Positions 53,039 through 63,288 are shown, numbered from the stretch's first letter. The stretch: 64,000 nt of DNA from Alkaliphilus serpentinus (GCF_009017255.1 NZ_WBZB01000037.1:28007-92006); one strand, 5' to 3'. Translations and numbers: made by a program. The notes: a model not told the origin generated them from the letters alone.

Positions 53039-53524
53039 CTATTTCTCCCGTATATAATCCCCAGATTTTCCACCGGTCTTTTTGACTAGGCGGATATCTG
53101 TAATTTCCATACCTCTATCAATGGCCTTACACATGTCATAAATCGTAAGGGCTGCAACAGAAACTGCACTTAGGGCTTCAATCTCCACACCAGTTTTTCC
53201 TGTTGTTCTTACTGTGGCTTCTATATCTATTTTATTGTTTTTTTCATCTATATGAAAGCTGATATCTGCTCCAGTTAGGACTATATTATGACACATTGGA
53301 ATCATATCACTGGTTTTCTTGGCCGCCATAATACCTGCCACCTGGGAAACTGCCAGCACATCACCCTTTTCTATATTTCGATCGACTATCCTTAAAAGGG
53401 TTTCCTCCTTCATATAGATTGAACCCCTTGCTACTGCTTCTCTTCTGGTGTTTAGTTTCTCTCCCACCTCTACCATTTTTGCTCTGCCTTCCTCATCGAA
53501 ATGCGTTAAAACCTTTTCATCCAT
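53039..53524 (-). CDS. moaC: Cyclic pyranopterin monophosphate synthase
   Basis: 161 residues. Conserved [17 protein letters not shown] [21 protein letters not shown] (as two adjacent motifs, near 61-80), [24 protein letters not shown] near 115 and KTGGKSGD at the end. Second step of molybdopterin synthesis, with MoaA. MoaA and the sulfur-transfer genes are not in the window, and it lies 37 kb from the moeA operon. AAGGAGGAAGG upstream. Confidence 0.95.
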   Translation of the reverse strand: MDEKVLTHFDEEGRAKMVEVGEKLNTRREAVARGSIYMKEETLLRIVDRNIEKGDVLAVSQVAGIMAAKKTSDMIPMCHNIVLTGADISFHIDEKNNKIDIEATVRTTGKTGVEIEALSAVSVAALTIYDMCKAIDRGMEITDIRLVKKTGGKSGDYIREK

Positions 53525-53546
53525 AATCCTTCCTCCTTTACTACCG

Positions 53547-54719
53547 CTAATCTAATATAATATCCTCAACTTCCATATTTCCCAATGCTTCTTCAATCAA
53601 GGCCTCTACATCCAGCTTTTCCTCAGACTTAAGAATTTTGTCTAACCTGGGCTTGGTTACAGGCCTTTTAGGAAGAAAAACTGTACAGCAATCCTCATAG
53701 GGAAGAATTGAGGTTTCATAGGTCTCTATTTCCTTTGCCATATTGATAATATCTACCTTATCGGTGGCAATTAAGGGGCGAAAAACCGGTAGCTCCACAG
53801 CTGAATTGGTGGTATGAAGACTTTCTATCGTCTGACTGGCCACCTGCCCTAAGCTTTCACCAGTTACTAAGGCACTGGATCCAGAGAGCTTTGCTACCCT
53901 TTGGGCCAGCTTCATCATAAACCGTCTTGACAATATGGTCATCTCATCTTCAGGGCATTTTTCATTAATTTCCTTTTGTATTGGCAAAAGATTTATTGAG
54001 TATAATCTAAACCTTCCTACATATATGGATAGGATTTTAGCTAAATCCATAACCTTTTCCTTTGCCCTTTCACTTGTAAAGGGATAGCTATGGAAGTGTA
54101 CAGCATCAAGTTCTAATCCCCTTTTAGCCATAAGCCACCCAGCAACAGGGCTATCAATTCCTCCGGATAATAGTAGTAAGGCTTTCCCACCGGTACCAAC
54201 AGGCAAACCTCCATGACCATATATTTTGTCAGAAAAGACATAGGCCTCATCCCTTACCTCAACATATACCACTGCATCTGGGTTATGGACATCCACTTTA
54301 ATATCTTGTACATTTCTTAGTATATGGGCACCTATTTCACTGCTAATTTCTAGGGATTTTAATGGGAACTTTTTATCTACTCTTTTGCTATCAACCTTGA
54401 AGGTTTTAATGCCCTCATTTTCTATTCTTCTTTTGATTTCATTCAGGGCAACCTCTTTGATTTTATCTAAATCCACGGGAAATCGATATGCTCCACTAAT
54501 TAGTACAATACCAAAAATCTTCTTTAGTCTTTTAATTATTAGATTCTCATTATAATCCTCAAAGTCAATTAAAATCCGACTCTCTTTTTTATATACCCTA
54601 ATGTTGCCCAAATCCTTCAAAGCATGACGTATATGCTTAACCAGCTTATCCTCAAAAAATCTCTTATTCAAGCCCTTCATCATGATTTCACCGTAGCGGA
54701 CTATGATTATTCTTTCCAA
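53547..54719 (-). CDS. thiI: tRNA 4-thiouridine synthetase
   Basis: About 390 residues. THUMP domain at about 55-165, then the PP-loop ATPase with [16 protein letters not shown] near 180, and [14 protein letters not shown] and the C-terminal EDCCTVFLP. Makes 4-thiouridine in tRNA position 8 and, in rhodanese-containing versions, thiazole; this one has no rhodanese domain, as is usual in Firmicutes. TTG at 54719 has GAGGTG at good spacing; a GTG at 54728 overlaps the nifS stop. Confidence 0.92.
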   Translation of the reverse strand: MERIIIVRYGEIMMKGLNKRFFEDKLVKHIRHALKDLGNIRVYKKESRILIDFEDYNENLIIKRLKKIFGIVLISGAYRFPVDLDKIKEVALNEIKRRIENEGIKTFKVDSKRVDKKFPLKSLEISSEIGAHILRNVQDIKVDVHNPDAVVYVEVRDEAYVFSDKIYGHGGLPVGTGGKALLLLSGGIDSPVAGWLMAKRGLELDAVHFHSYPFTSERAKEKVMDLAKILSIYVGRFRLYSINLLPIQKEINEKCPEDEMTILSRRFMMKLAQRVAKLSGSSALVTGESLGQVASQTIESLHTTNSAVELPVFRPLIATDKVDIINMAKEIETYETSILPYEDCCTVFLPKRPVTKPRLDKILKSEEKLDVEALIEEALGNMEVEDIILD

Positions 54720-54724
54720 CCTCT

Positions 54725-55882
54725 TCACCTCTTCATTATTTTACGCAGGTAATTCACCTGTTTTTGAATCTTCTCTATCCCGTAGTCTAATTCCTCTTTG
54801 GTATTAAAATCACTAAAGCTAAAGCGTATAGCACTGTCTATGTATTCATCCTTTAAACCCATAGCCATTAATACATGACTGTAGCCTCTTTTTTTCGAGG
54901 AACAGGCTGAACCAGAGGATACATATATACCATCCTCTTCTAGACTATGGAGTAAAACCTCACTTTTAACACCTTTAAAGGAGACATTTAATATGTTAAT
55001 GGAAGTCCCTTGGGGATCCCCACCATTGATTTTAATGTCCTCCACATTGGCCATCAGCATTTGATAAAAATATTCCTTTAAGGAAGCAATTTTACGAATA
55101 TAGTTTTGTTGATCAGAAAAAATCAACTTAACGGCTTCTGCCATACCCATTATTCCAGGGGTATTTTCGGTGCCTGGTCTGATCCCTAACTCATGACTTC
55201 CTCCTGTGGCTATTGGAGTAACCTTCCAACCCTTCTTAATATATAAGCAGCCAATCCCCTTTGGACCGTGTATTTTATGTCCACTTATCGAAAAACCATC
55301 CACCGCTAAATCCGTTAAAGAAAAAAGAATTTTACCAAAGGATTGTACTCCATCCACATGGAAAAAAACCTCTTTATTTTTATTTTTGATAATTTTAGAT
55401 ATTTTTTCAATGGGCTGTATAGAACCAACCTCATTGTTCACATGCATGATGCTTACCAATATCGTATCTTCCTGTAGGGAATCTTCCAATTCCCTTAAAG
55501 AAATAAAGCCATTGTTGTCTACATCTAAGTAGGTAACCTTATAGCCCTTTTTTTCTAAGGCTTCAAAGGTTGAAAGAACCGATGGATGCTCAATTTTAGT
55601 AGTTATAAGATGTTTACCCCTTCTTTGGTTGGCCTCTACATAGCCCCTTATGATAATATTATTTCCTTCTGTCCCTCCGGAAGTAAAAAACAATTCTTCC
55701 TCTCTACAATCTAAGCTTCGGGATATAAGCTTTCTAGCTTCCTTGATCTTTCTTTCTATCTCAACGCCTTTTTTATGTAAAGATGATGGATTTCCGTACA
55801 TTTCATTCATTGCCATTGTAACAGCCTGTATTACCTTGGGCTTTACCCTAGTGGTGGCTGCATTATCTAAATAAACCTCCAT
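54725..55882 (-). CDS. Cysteine desulfurase, NifS/NifZ type
   Basis: 385 residues, PLP enzyme. YLDNAATT start, EHPSVLSTFEAL, HVNNEVGSIQP (149-ish), PLP Lys203 in SGHKIHGPKG, catalytic Cys327 in SSGSACSS. Takes sulfur from cysteine. Directly upstream of thiI, as NifZ in Bacillus, so it probably supplies the sulfur for 4-thiouridine. ATG at 55882 with GAGGTGAAA upstream. Confidence 0.92.
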   Translation of the reverse strand: MEVYLDNAATTRVKPKVIQAVTMAMNEMYGNPSSLHKKGVEIERKIKEARKLISRSLDCREEELFFTSGGTEGNNIIIRGYVEANQRRGKHLITTKIEHPSVLSTFEALEKKGYKVTYLDVDNNGFISLRELEDSLQEDTILVSIMHVNNEVGSIQPIEKISKIIKNKNKEVFFHVDGVQSFGKILFSLTDLAVDGFSISGHKIHGPKGIGCLYIKKGWKVTPIATGGSHELGIRPGTENTPGIMGMAEAVKLIFSDQQNYIRKIASLKEYFYQMLMANVEDIKINGGDPQGTSINILNVSFKGVKSEVLLHSLEEDGIYVSSGSACSSKKRGYSHVLMAMGLKDEYIDSAIRFSFSDFNTKEELDYGIEKIQKQVNYLRKIMKR

Positions 55883-56036
55883 ATATTTCACCTCATTTTT
55901 ACGGGATTACAGTTTTTATCATATCTAAAAAATAGAAATAGAGCAAGGTACAATATTAAAATACCCTACTCTATAGGTTTTTATATATCCAGGAAGCCTA
56001 TTAAACTGTTTGGTAGTGTATGATGAAAAAATAATA

Positions 56037-56107
56037 ATGAAGAATGTAGAATGAAGAATATATGTATCTTTTCTTAATGTTAAATGTTAAATGTTGAATG
56101 TTGAATT
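56037..56107. repeat. Heptad tracts (two kinds)
   Basis: GAATGAA-type units at 56037-56061, then GTTAAAT, GTTAAAT, GTTGAAT, GTTGAAT at 56076-56107. Confidence 0.85.
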
Positions 56108-56140
56108 GACGAAGAAATTTACTTCAGCAAATTTCCTGTT

Positions 56141-56176
56141 CTCATTACTCATTACTCATTAATAATTACTCATTGA
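56141..56176. repeat. Heptad repeat, ATTACTC type
   Basis: ATTACTC, ATTACTC, ATTAATA, ATTACTC, ATTGATC. A separate heptad family just before the LUD gene's stop. Confidence 0.85.
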
Positions 56177-56180
56177 TCTT

Positions 56181-56789
56181 CTAATATCCCAATTCTTCCC
56201 CTACTATATAAACCTTTAAGTCTACTGTCATTGGCTTGTTATTAATGATTGTTGTAATGTTACACATTCTTTCCTCACTGGTGCAATCATTACATAAATC
56301 AGTAAAGGCACAAGGAACCTTTAAGTTTAATCTCCTTGCATTGCTAGGACAGGCCTTTTCCTTTATTCGATCGATTGCAGAAATGATATCAGTGGTTATT
56401 TTATTAATACCACAGATTACAATAACTTTTTTAGGCCCATAGAACATAGATGCTACTCTATTGCCTACACCATCAATATTTACAAGCTCACCGGCTTCCG
56501 TTAAGGCATTGGTGCTGGTTAGATAAATGTCGGCTGTTGCTGCTTTTTGTCTAACCTGTCCCCTTTTTTCCGGCTCAACCAACCAGTGCCAATATACTTC
56601 ATTGCCAGCTTTTATTAACTCTTCATGTAGTTTAAGATCAAATATCGTCATTGATCCTCCAATACCAACGGTATCTTCCTTAGTGATTTCTGATATTATC
56701 TTGGCCTTTACAGCTTCAGCGCTTTCAAAGTATTCAGCATCAATTCTTTTGCCTTTTAAGTTGTTAATTAGTTTCTTTATCCGCTCCAT
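56181..56789 (-). CDS. LUD-domain protein
   Basis: 202 residues. GIGGSMTIFDLKLHEELI near 42, TSTNALTEAGELVNIDGVGNRVA near 92-114 and GPKKVIVICGINK near 117 are marks of the LutC/DUF162 (LUD) fold. The C-terminus has four cysteines in CAFTDLCNDC and ERMCN, extra to LutC, as in single-domain LUD proteins of Clostridia that may bind a cluster. Role in lactate or other oxidation is possible; no LutA/LutB nearby. AAGGAGG upstream; TTG at 56795 is also possible. Confidence 0.85.
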   Translation of the reverse strand: MERIKKLINNLKGKRIDAEYFESAEAVKAKIISEITKEDTVGIGGSMTIFDLKLHEELIKAGNEVYWHWLVEPEKRGQVRQKAATADIYLTSTNALTEAGELVNIDGVGNRVASMFYGPKKVIVICGINKITTDIISAIDRIKEKACPSNARRLNLKVPCAFTDLCNDCTSEERMCNITTIINNKPMTVDLKVYIVGEELGY

Positions 56790-56915
56790 ATGCAACCCGC
56801 TCCTCCTTATTGAGTTTCCTTAATATATCAATTATACATCAATTGATTAACAATAAAAACATGTATATTTATACGTACTATTTCCGATTGTTATAAAATA
56901 AACAATTTTATTTTG

Positions 56916-56944
56916 TTGCACTTTATGTCGGTATTTGTTATAAT
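56916..56944 (+). promoter_or_regulatory. Promoter of the candidate small RNA
   Basis: TTGCAC (56916-56921), 17-base spacer, TATAAT (56939-56944). Start expected near 56951. Confidence 0.75.
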
Positions 56945-56950
56945 AAATAC

Positions 56951-57062
56951 GTGGTTATCCCCCTGGTAACCTCGATTATATAATCTCTATTCCCAATACC
57001 CCTTTTGAAAATCACATCCTTTGATGTGAGGCTAGGTTGACGGAGACCTAGCCATTTTTTTA
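56951..57062 (+). ncRNA. Candidate small RNA with C-rich loops, upstream of asparaginase
   Basis: Between a strong promoter and an intrinsic terminator (GGCTAGGT/ACCTAGCC, then ATTTTTTTA, 57030-57062) lies about 110 nt with no coding frame. It holds GGTTA-tcccccTGG-TAACC, unpaired TTCCCAATACCCC, and a hairpin CACATC-CTTT-GATGTG. C-rich single-stranded stretches can pair with GGAGG ribosome binding sites, as in RsaE/RoxS-type sRNAs. It could instead be the leader of the asparaginase gene with an attenuator. Confidence 0.6.
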
Positions 57063-57202
57063 TGCTTTTTTGTCTGAATATTAATACTATTTAATTAATA
57101 ATCTGGAAAACCTGCGAAAAAATTTTTAATCTTCTAATTCACAAATAATTTGTAATACTATATAATATTGTTGCAGCCAAATAATCTATAAGGAGGGTTA
57201 TT

Positions 57203-58198
57203 ATGAATAAACCCAAAGTTGTAGTGATTTTTACTGGAGGAACAATTTCTATGACGGTGGACCCAAGGATTGGTGCAGCCATCCCTTCCCTTTCTAGCCA
57301 AGAAATTTTATCTCTGGTAACGAATATCGATAAGTATGCTGAAATAGAAACTGTAAATTTCTCTAAACTACCTGGACCCCATATACATCCCAAGATGATG
57401 ATGGACCTTAGGAGGGTAGTGGTGGATAACCTACAGAGGGAAGATATTTCAGCAGTTGTAATAACCCACGGAACGGATACCCTTGAGGAAACTGCCTTCC
57501 TTTTAGATTTAAGCATAGACTCACCTAAACCCATCATTATTGCTGGAGCCATGAGAAACAGCTCAGAGTTAGGCTATGATGGACCCAGTAACCTAGCAGC
57601 AGCCGTATGTACAGCTATATCACCCCAGTCTATGGGTAAAGGGGTTTTAGTTGTCATGAATAACGAAGTGAATGCTGCCAGTGAAGTAACGAAGTTTAAT
57701 ACCCTAAGCCTTGATACCTTTAAATCCTTAGAATTTGGACCTTTAGGCATTGTAGACAATGATGAGGTGATCTATCATCGGGATATCGTTAACCGACAAC
57801 AAATCTATACTGAAGGTATTGTGGCAGAGGTGGACTTAATTAAATGTGCAGCTGGAATGGATTCTCGCATCATTAAATTTTGCGTTGATTCCGGAGCAAA
57901 AGGCCTAGTTCTTGAAGCATTGGGTCGGGGTAATGTACCACCAACCATGATTGAAGGTATCCAATATGCAATAGATAAAAACGTTGCTGTTGTTATTACA
58001 TCCAGATGTCCTACCGGTAGAGTTCTAGATACATATGGATATGAAGGTGGCGGTAAGCATTTAAGGAATATGGGGATAATTCTTGGTGGCGATGTACCAG
58101 GGCAAAAGCTACGAATTAAGCTGATGCTGGCCTTAAGCGTTTCTACAGACCTACAGGATATTAAAAATATTATGGAGTTTAATCAATATCGTAGATAA
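57203..58198 (+). CDS. L-asparaginase
   Basis: 331 residues, bacterial type I/II asparaginase fold. VVIFTGGTISM with the catalytic Thr, ITHGTDTLEETAFLLDL near 92-108 with the second Thr-Asp pair, AMRNSSELGYDGPSNL near 116, and LVLEALGRGNVP near 235. No signal peptide, so cytoplasmic. Hydrolyses asparagine to aspartate, which could feed the lysine pathway. AAGGAGGG before the ATG. Single gene unless read through from the small RNA. Confidence 0.93.
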   Translation: MNKPKVVVIFTGGTISMTVDPRIGAAIPSLSSQEILSLVTNIDKYAEIETVNFSKLPGPHIHPKMMMDLRRVVVDNLQREDISAVVITHGTDTLEETAFLLDLSIDSPKPIIIAGAMRNSSELGYDGPSNLAAAVCTAISPQSMGKGVLVVMNNEVNAASEVTKFNTLSLDTFKSLEFGPLGIVDNDEVIYHRDIVNRQQIYTEGIVAEVDLIKCAAGMDSRIIKFCVDSGAKGLVLEALGRGNVPPTMIEGIQYAIDKNVAVVITSRCPTGRVLDTYGYEGGGKHLRNMGIILGGDVPGQKLRIKLMLALSVSTDLQDIKNIMEFNQYRR

Positions 58199-58207
58199 AA
58201 AGAAAGA

Positions 58208-58240
58208 AGATAAAGGCTTAGAAAGACGCCTTTATCTTTT
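58208..58240. terminator. Terminator after asparaginase
   Basis: AGATAAAGGC/GCCTTTATCT stem, loop of 10, then TTTATCTTT. Confidence 0.85.
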
Positions 58241-58244
58241 ATCT

Positions 58245-60269
58245 TTACTTGATTATATTATTTTTCATACAGGTTTCAACATCCAAATCCTTTATTCCAT
58301 CCCTATCGAAGGCCACCTTAATAGAGCCTCCCCCTTCCTCCAAGACCCTGCCCTTGCCAAAAATTCTATGGAAAATCTCCTTACCCCTTTCAAAATACTT
58401 TAATGCAGATGAAATGCTCTTCATTTCCATTATAAATCGAGAGGGATAGGATTTCTTATTGTACCAATATCTTGGAGAAGAGATATACAACTTTTCCTTA
58501 GCCCGTGTAGCTGCTACATAAAAAAGTCTTCTTTCTTCCTCAATTGATTCCATTGAGTCTATGGATTTTTTGTAGGGTAAAACCTCTTCAACTGCTCCTA
58601 CAATGATGACAACCTTATATTCCAAACCCTTAGCCCCATGAATCGTTTGTAGTGTTACACAATCTGATTCGGAATTTATTCCTTCAATACTGCCCCTCTG
58701 GTTCCTTTTAAGTTTCTCTATCCCTTTAATAAGGGAAGGATAATCCTTATAATTTTTTGAAAGTTCCTCTAGCTCATCTAAAATATTAAAGTATCCATCA
58801 CTTGCAATACCCTTCTCCATGCAATAGCCTTCAATATATTGTTCATAACCAATATCCCTTCTGATATATCCTATGGCTTCACTTAGTGTAAGGTGTTTCA
58901 GAGTTTTTAAGTCAGTAGCCAGCTTATCTATTAACCTTACCTGATAGGCCATCAGGTTTCCTTTAACCTTTAAAGAGGTTAGTAAGTCCTTATGATATTC
59001 CTTTGCAGCCTCTATTGACTTATTAGAAATGTATCTTGTGGGCCGATTTATAATAGAAAGGATTGAGTTATAATCCTTCATGTTCTCTGCTGCATTAAAG
59101 TAAGAAAATAAGTCTCTGGCTACCCAATGGTCATAGATTCCCTCTAGCTTCTCTTTACTATAAAAGGGCATTTTTTTTGTTAATAAATAATCTGCTAAGC
59201 TATTGGCCTGTATATTGGTTCTAAATAAAATAGCTATATCTCCATAGCTATAACCTTTTTTTATACTATCCTCTATGATAGTAGCTACCCATTCATTTTC
59301 CTTATACCTATTCTCTGGTGTTTCATAGGCTATAGCCTCTGTTGCAGGATATACCGCTTCTATATCTTTACCAACCCTCATTTTATTATTTGCAATCAGT
59401 CCATTGGCTGCCTCAATTATTCTAGCCTGAGATCGATAATTTATATTTACAAAGATCTTATTAACTGAAGGGTAAAGCTTATGAAAATTTACTATAAACT
59501 CAGGATTTGAACCCCTGAAGCTATATATAGCCTGATCATCATCACCAACAACAAATAGATTATTTAGAGGATGGGCTATCATTTTGATGATTTCAAACTG
59601 TATTTCATTGATATCTTGAAATTCATCAATGAGAATGTATTGATGCTGCTTTCTTAACTTATCTAATACTTTGGGTTCCTTTAATAGCAAATCATAGCAT
59701 TTCGTAATCATATCATCAAAATCAATTTTTCTACAATCAGTCTTGTAATTTTCATAGGAGCTTATAATGGCCTCCAAGGTCTCGGGAGCTATTGTACTAG
59801 AAATAATCGAAGCCTTATCTATAGAATACAAACTCATGCTCATATCTAAAAGGATATTCTTTATAAGGTCATCATCAAGGTGATTTTCTACCCCTAGAGT
59901 CTTTACAATATTTTTTATAACCTTGTATTTATCACCCTCCTGTAGAATATCACTTAATTCATAGTTATAATATCGTCTTATGATCCTAAAAAATATAGAA
60001 TGGAAGGTACCAAAAACTACATCCCTTCCCTTCCCTTGGGAAGCTATTGAATGATAACGTTTTTTCATTTCTTCTGCTGCAGACCTGGTAAAGGTTATTA
60101 CCAAAATTTTGGATGGACTTATTCCCGCCACCTCTACTAAATGCTTTATTCGATGGGCGATTATGGTAGTCTTACCTGAACCAGGACCTGAATAAACCAT
60201 ACATGGACCTTTTATATAGCTTACCGCCTTCATTTGTTGATCATTTAATCCTTTATCTATACCTGTCAT
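58245..60269 (-). CDS. UvrD/PcrA-like SF1 helicase
   Basis: 674 residues. Walker A GPGSGKTT near 26, ITFTRSAAEEMKKR near 58, DEFQDINEIQ (motif II) near 215, GDDDQAIYSFRG (III) near 238, TIHGAKGLEYKVVIIVG (V) near 545, and RRLFYVAATRAKEKL (VI) near 580. DNA unwinding in repair or replication. Somewhat shorter than PcrA (about 720) and without its C-terminal tail, so a paralogue is possible. GAGGTGTG before the ATG. Confidence 0.9.
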   Translation of the reverse strand: MTGIDKGLNDQQMKAVSYIKGPCMVYSGPGSGKTTIIAHRIKHLVEVAGISPSKILVITFTRSAAEEMKKRYHSIASQGKGRDVVFGTFHSIFFRIIRRYYNYELSDILQEGDKYKVIKNIVKTLGVENHLDDDLIKNILLDMSMSLYSIDKASIISSTIAPETLEAIISSYENYKTDCRKIDFDDMITKCYDLLLKEPKVLDKLRKQHQYILIDEFQDINEIQFEIIKMIAHPLNNLFVVGDDDQAIYSFRGSNPEFIVNFHKLYPSVNKIFVNINYRSQARIIEAANGLIANNKMRVGKDIEAVYPATEAIAYETPENRYKENEWVATIIEDSIKKGYSYGDIAILFRTNIQANSLADYLLTKKMPFYSKEKLEGIYDHWVARDLFSYFNAAENMKDYNSILSIINRPTRYISNKSIEAAKEYHKDLLTSLKVKGNLMAYQVRLIDKLATDLKTLKHLTLSEAIGYIRRDIGYEQYIEGYCMEKGIASDGYFNILDELEELSKNYKDYPSLIKGIEKLKRNQRGSIEGINSESDCVTLQTIHGAKGLEYKVVIIVGAVEEVLPYKKSIDSMESIEEERRLFYVAATRAKEKLYISSPRYWYNKKSYPSRFIMEMKSISSALKYFERGKEIFHRIFGKGRVLEEGGGSIKVAFDRDGIKDLDVETCMKNNIIK

Positions 60270-60388
60270 TTTTCACACCTCAAGATTGCTTTATTTCTAT
60301 ACTTAGAAAGTGTATCATAATTCATTTCTCCTGACAAATAACAAAGGCAGACCATTTTCTTAGTCCACCCTTCTTGTACTTGAGAAGA

Positions 60389-60430
60389 ACCCAACAATCA
60401 AGTCAGCTATTGCATGCATGATTACTGGGT
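60389..60430 (-). terminator. Possible terminator of the SLH gene
   Basis: Minus strand stem ACCCAGTAATCA/TGATTGTTGGGT (one mismatch) and TTCTTCTC tail; loop of 18. Confidence 0.45.
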
Positions 60431-60465
60431 CTTTAACAAGTTTTATCTTCAACAAAAGATTTCAG

Positions 60466-61884
60466 TTACAACTGCATTAGTTCCTTTATTAATCCCTTCA
60501 TAACAAAATCTAGGTGCATTTTATTGCTTGCATTCTCATTAACTAAACGATCATAAATATTTTGTGACTCCTTCAATGCTTCATCCTTACCTACCACCTC
60601 GTATATTAGATAAATATAGTTTTGAATGATATTGGCTTGCAATTCCTCAGTAAGGCCTTCGCTATTGTTTACCATGGCTCTGTAGATATTAATCAGCTTT
60701 TCATGATCTTCATTGGCATGATAATAATCAATTAATAGAATACCTGTAGAAAGCTTCATATGGTCATTCCCCACTTTTTCAAAATATCCCTCAATTCTAT
60801 TAATAGCCTCATCTAAGGGCAGAACCTCCATAGCTATTGATAGAAACTTATTTAGGCCTTCTATTTCTACGGTTGTATGCTGAAATAAATGGGTGATTCC
60901 TTCATTAACCAGCCCTAAGATTTCTTCATTATCCAAAGATTTATCATGTTTGATGATATAGTAGTTATTTCCAATCAAGTTTAGATAACTCTCATTTTTT
61001 AGTTGCCATAGGGTGACTAAAGGTTTTTCATCATAAAGATGTCTTTCACTATAGGGGATATGTCCCACGAATTCAATGTATTGCAAAGAAGCAATAGCCT
61101 TAATAAATCTATCATGAAGTTCTAGTTGATTAGAGTCTTCTTCTGAAGGTTTTTGAAACTGTGGCAGATTTCTAGCAAAGGCTTGAGGCTCAAATTTTGC
61201 ATAGGTAAGATAGCTTATATTTACTTGTTCTAGTTCTTTACCTACACGCATCAAAAGGGTTGCCGCCTCTGCTCTAGTTAACTCCTTTTCTAATCTTATG
61301 GTATTATCAGAATAACCCTTCAGAAAACCATTCCCAATTCCTTCTAATATATAAGTGTAATTAGGTGTATTCATATCTAAGTCGGTGAAGGTATTAACGA
61401 TTTCATCAACAGGAGGAAGGCTTATAGCTGTTGAAAGGAGTAAAGCCTCGTATCTATTAATGGCTTTCTCAGGTTGAAAGTCCTCTTCGCCTAAAATATC
61501 TTTAATGCTGATACTGTTATTTTTGTTATTCAGGATATAGGATTCTAGTTGCTGTATTTCATCATACTGCCAGTCATCCGCAGAAATATCCTTATATGCT
61601 ATAGTAGCTTCATCTGTCTCTAAATCAAAAATGTTCATAAGACCCTGGTTATCGATCAAATCGTTCAGTGCCGTTACATATTCTATTCTAGTCATTACAT
61701 TATTGGGTCTAAAGGTACCATCTTCAAATCCACTGAGGATTTTCACTTCATTTGTTGCCCACCGTATGTAATCGTTACTCCAGTGATTTTCAGTATCTTT
61801 GTATATTGTAATTGCAAAAGTAAACTGTACACTCAATATAACCGCCAGTATGAGAATTAAAACCCTCGACTTTTTCATATTCAC
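60466..61884 (-). CDS. S-layer homology (SLH) domain protein
   Basis: About 472 residues. Signal peptide of about 24 residues ending FTFA. Three SLH modules: ENHWSNDYIRWATN... with GFEDGTFRPNNVMTRIEYV (30-80), a diverged second (DDWQYDEIQQLESY, then FQPEKAINRYEAL), and YILEGIGNGFLKGYSDNTIR with ELTRAEAATLLMRV (about 155-205). The rest, with helices such as EVLPLDEAINRIEGYFEKV and ELQANIIQNYIYLIYEVVG, is a tetratricopeptide-like or helical region of unknown role. Attaches to secondary wall polymer. GTG at 61884 has GGGGG at good spacing. Confidence 0.85.
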   Translation of the reverse strand: MNMKKSRVLILILAVILSVQFTFAITIYKDTENHWSNDYIRWATNEVKILSGFEDGTFRPNNVMTRIEYVTALNDLIDNQGLMNIFDLETDEATIAYKDISADDWQYDEIQQLESYILNNKNNSISIKDILGEEDFQPEKAINRYEALLLSTAISLPPVDEIVNTFTDLDMNTPNYTYILEGIGNGFLKGYSDNTIRLEKELTRAEAATLLMRVGKELEQVNISYLTYAKFEPQAFARNLPQFQKPSEEDSNQLELHDRFIKAIASLQYIEFVGHIPYSERHLYDEKPLVTLWQLKNESYLNLIGNNYYIIKHDKSLDNEEILGLVNEGITHLFQHTTVEIEGLNKFLSIAMEVLPLDEAINRIEGYFEKVGNDHMKLSTGILLIDYYHANEDHEKLINIYRAMVNNSEGLTEELQANIIQNYIYLIYEVVGKDEALKESQNIYDRLVNENASNKMHLDFVMKGLIKELMQL

Positions 61885-62074
61885 GGATGAGCCCCCTTCC
61901 ATATGCTGTAAAATCTTTCTATTACTATCATATCACAAGTATTAACAGATAATTTTTACAATACAATTACAATTACGACATTTATTTAATACCCACTGGC
62001 TAGTTAAATAAAAGTTCTTTCTTTGATTCAAGAAATGTTTTTGTTATCATATTATTAAGATAAGGAGGCTTCTT

Positions 62075-63100
62075 ATGATAATCAAGGAATATGTACTAAA
62101 TGAAAGGATCCTACTTCCTATGTTTGTAGGTAACCTTTTGCATGGAGGAGATACTGCAATATTCGACATAGAAACCCTTGGCTTAAGCCGACAACATCAC
62201 CCCGTGATACTAATTGGTTATTTATATGAAAAGGACCACAAAATCCATATAAAACAGTTCTTTGCAGAAGCCTTAGAGGATGAAGCCCTCCTTTTGGAGG
62301 CATTTTTTACTGAGTTATCAACCTTTAACAATCTTATTAGCTATAATGGTGCTTCCTTCGATCTACCCTTCCTAAAAATTAGATCGGAGATTAATTGCGT
62401 TCATTATTCTTTATATGATAAAAATCATATTGATATACTAAGACATATTAAAAAGTACAAGGCTTATTTTAATACTCCCGATTTAAAGCTTAAATCCATA
62501 GAAAAGCTCTTAGGCATTCATAGAAAAGACACTATATCTGGAAGGGAAAGTGTCCTACTATATCATTTGTATCTAAAGAATAGATCCACTTCTATAATAG
62601 ATAAAATACTACTTCACAATTATGAAGATATCTACTATTTGGGCAAAACCTTAGAGGTCTTTAATTTAATTCCCGAAGAGCTGTGGCAAAGGATTGATTT
62701 TGAAATAAATTTTCAAGGCTGCAACATAGAGTTTTCCTTTTCACAACAACAGTTGGTACGAACAGAAAATATTCTAAAGCTTGAGGGAAGAACTTCTATA
62801 ATTAATGGCCTTCTACCAGTTAAATTCTTCAGCAGTGAATATACCCTCCATTGGAATCCATCAAAGGGTAGCTTTCAGCTTGAAATAATTTTTTCAACCC
62901 TCCAATTACCTGATGATAATAAACTGAACTACTTGGACTTAAATGCCTTAAGGATCCCTTACGGCTGTTTACCTTCTAATTTATCTAAATGCCTCTATAA
63001 TGATCGATATTTGATAGTTTCCGAGAATGTGATAAAAGAAATTGTGATGATGCTTATAGATAAAGCTTTAAAGGCTTCAGAGAACACAAAAAAAGATTAG
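62075..63100 (+). CDS. YprB-like DEDD exonuclease domain protein
   Basis: 341 residues. TAIFDIETLGLSRQHHPVILIG (near 27-48) carries the DxE exonuclease motif; ISYNGASFDLPFLKIR near 88 holds the next Asp, and the last is in the HNYEDIYYLGKTLEVFN segment near 186. These match YprB/ribonuclease H-like exonuclease families of Firmicutes, believed to act on RNA or single-stranded DNA. The C-terminal 130 residues have no named domain. AAGGAGG before the ATG. Its stop codon lies within the terminator stem. Confidence 0.85.
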   Translation: MIIKEYVLNERILLPMFVGNLLHGGDTAIFDIETLGLSRQHHPVILIGYLYEKDHKIHIKQFFAEALEDEALLLEAFFTELSTFNNLISYNGASFDLPFLKIRSEINCVHYSLYDKNHIDILRHIKKYKAYFNTPDLKLKSIEKLLGIHRKDTISGRESVLLYHLYLKNRSTSIIDKILLHNYEDIYYLGKTLEVFNLIPEELWQRIDFEINFQGCNIEFSFSQQQLVRTENILKLEGRTSIINGLLPVKFFSSEYTLHWNPSKGSFQLEIIFSTLQLPDDNKLNYLDLNALRIPYGCLPSNLSKCLYNDRYLIVSENVIKEIVMMLIDKALKASENTKKD

Positions 63101-63128
63101 CCCTAATTAAGGCTAATCCTTCTTTTTT
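63095..63128 (+). terminator. Terminator of the yprB-like gene
   Basis: GATTAGCC/GGCTAATC stem with an 8-base loop, then CTTCTTTTTTT. The TAG stop is in the stem. Its tail abuts the 3' end of tRNA-Phe on the other strand. Confidence 0.9.
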
Positions 63129-63204
63129 TGGTGCCCAGAGGCGGAATCGAACCACCGACACGGAGATTTTCAGTCTCCTGCTCTACCGACTGAGCTATCT
63201 GGGC
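63129..63204 (-). tRNA. tRNA-Phe(GAA)
   Basis: 76 nt. Acceptor GCCCAGA/TCTGGGC, anticodon stem GGAGA/TCTCC, loop CTGAAAA, anticodon GAA, T-arm GGTGG TTCGATT CCGCC, encoded CCA. Last of the operon. Confidence 0.95.
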
Positions 63205-63211
63205 ATGTTTC

Positions 63212-63288
<77 letters not shown>

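Noticed and set aside
57139..57552. 137-codon frame antisense to asparaginase
   Set aside because: Overlaps catalytic motifs of the real gene on the other strand, starting without a ribosome binding site.
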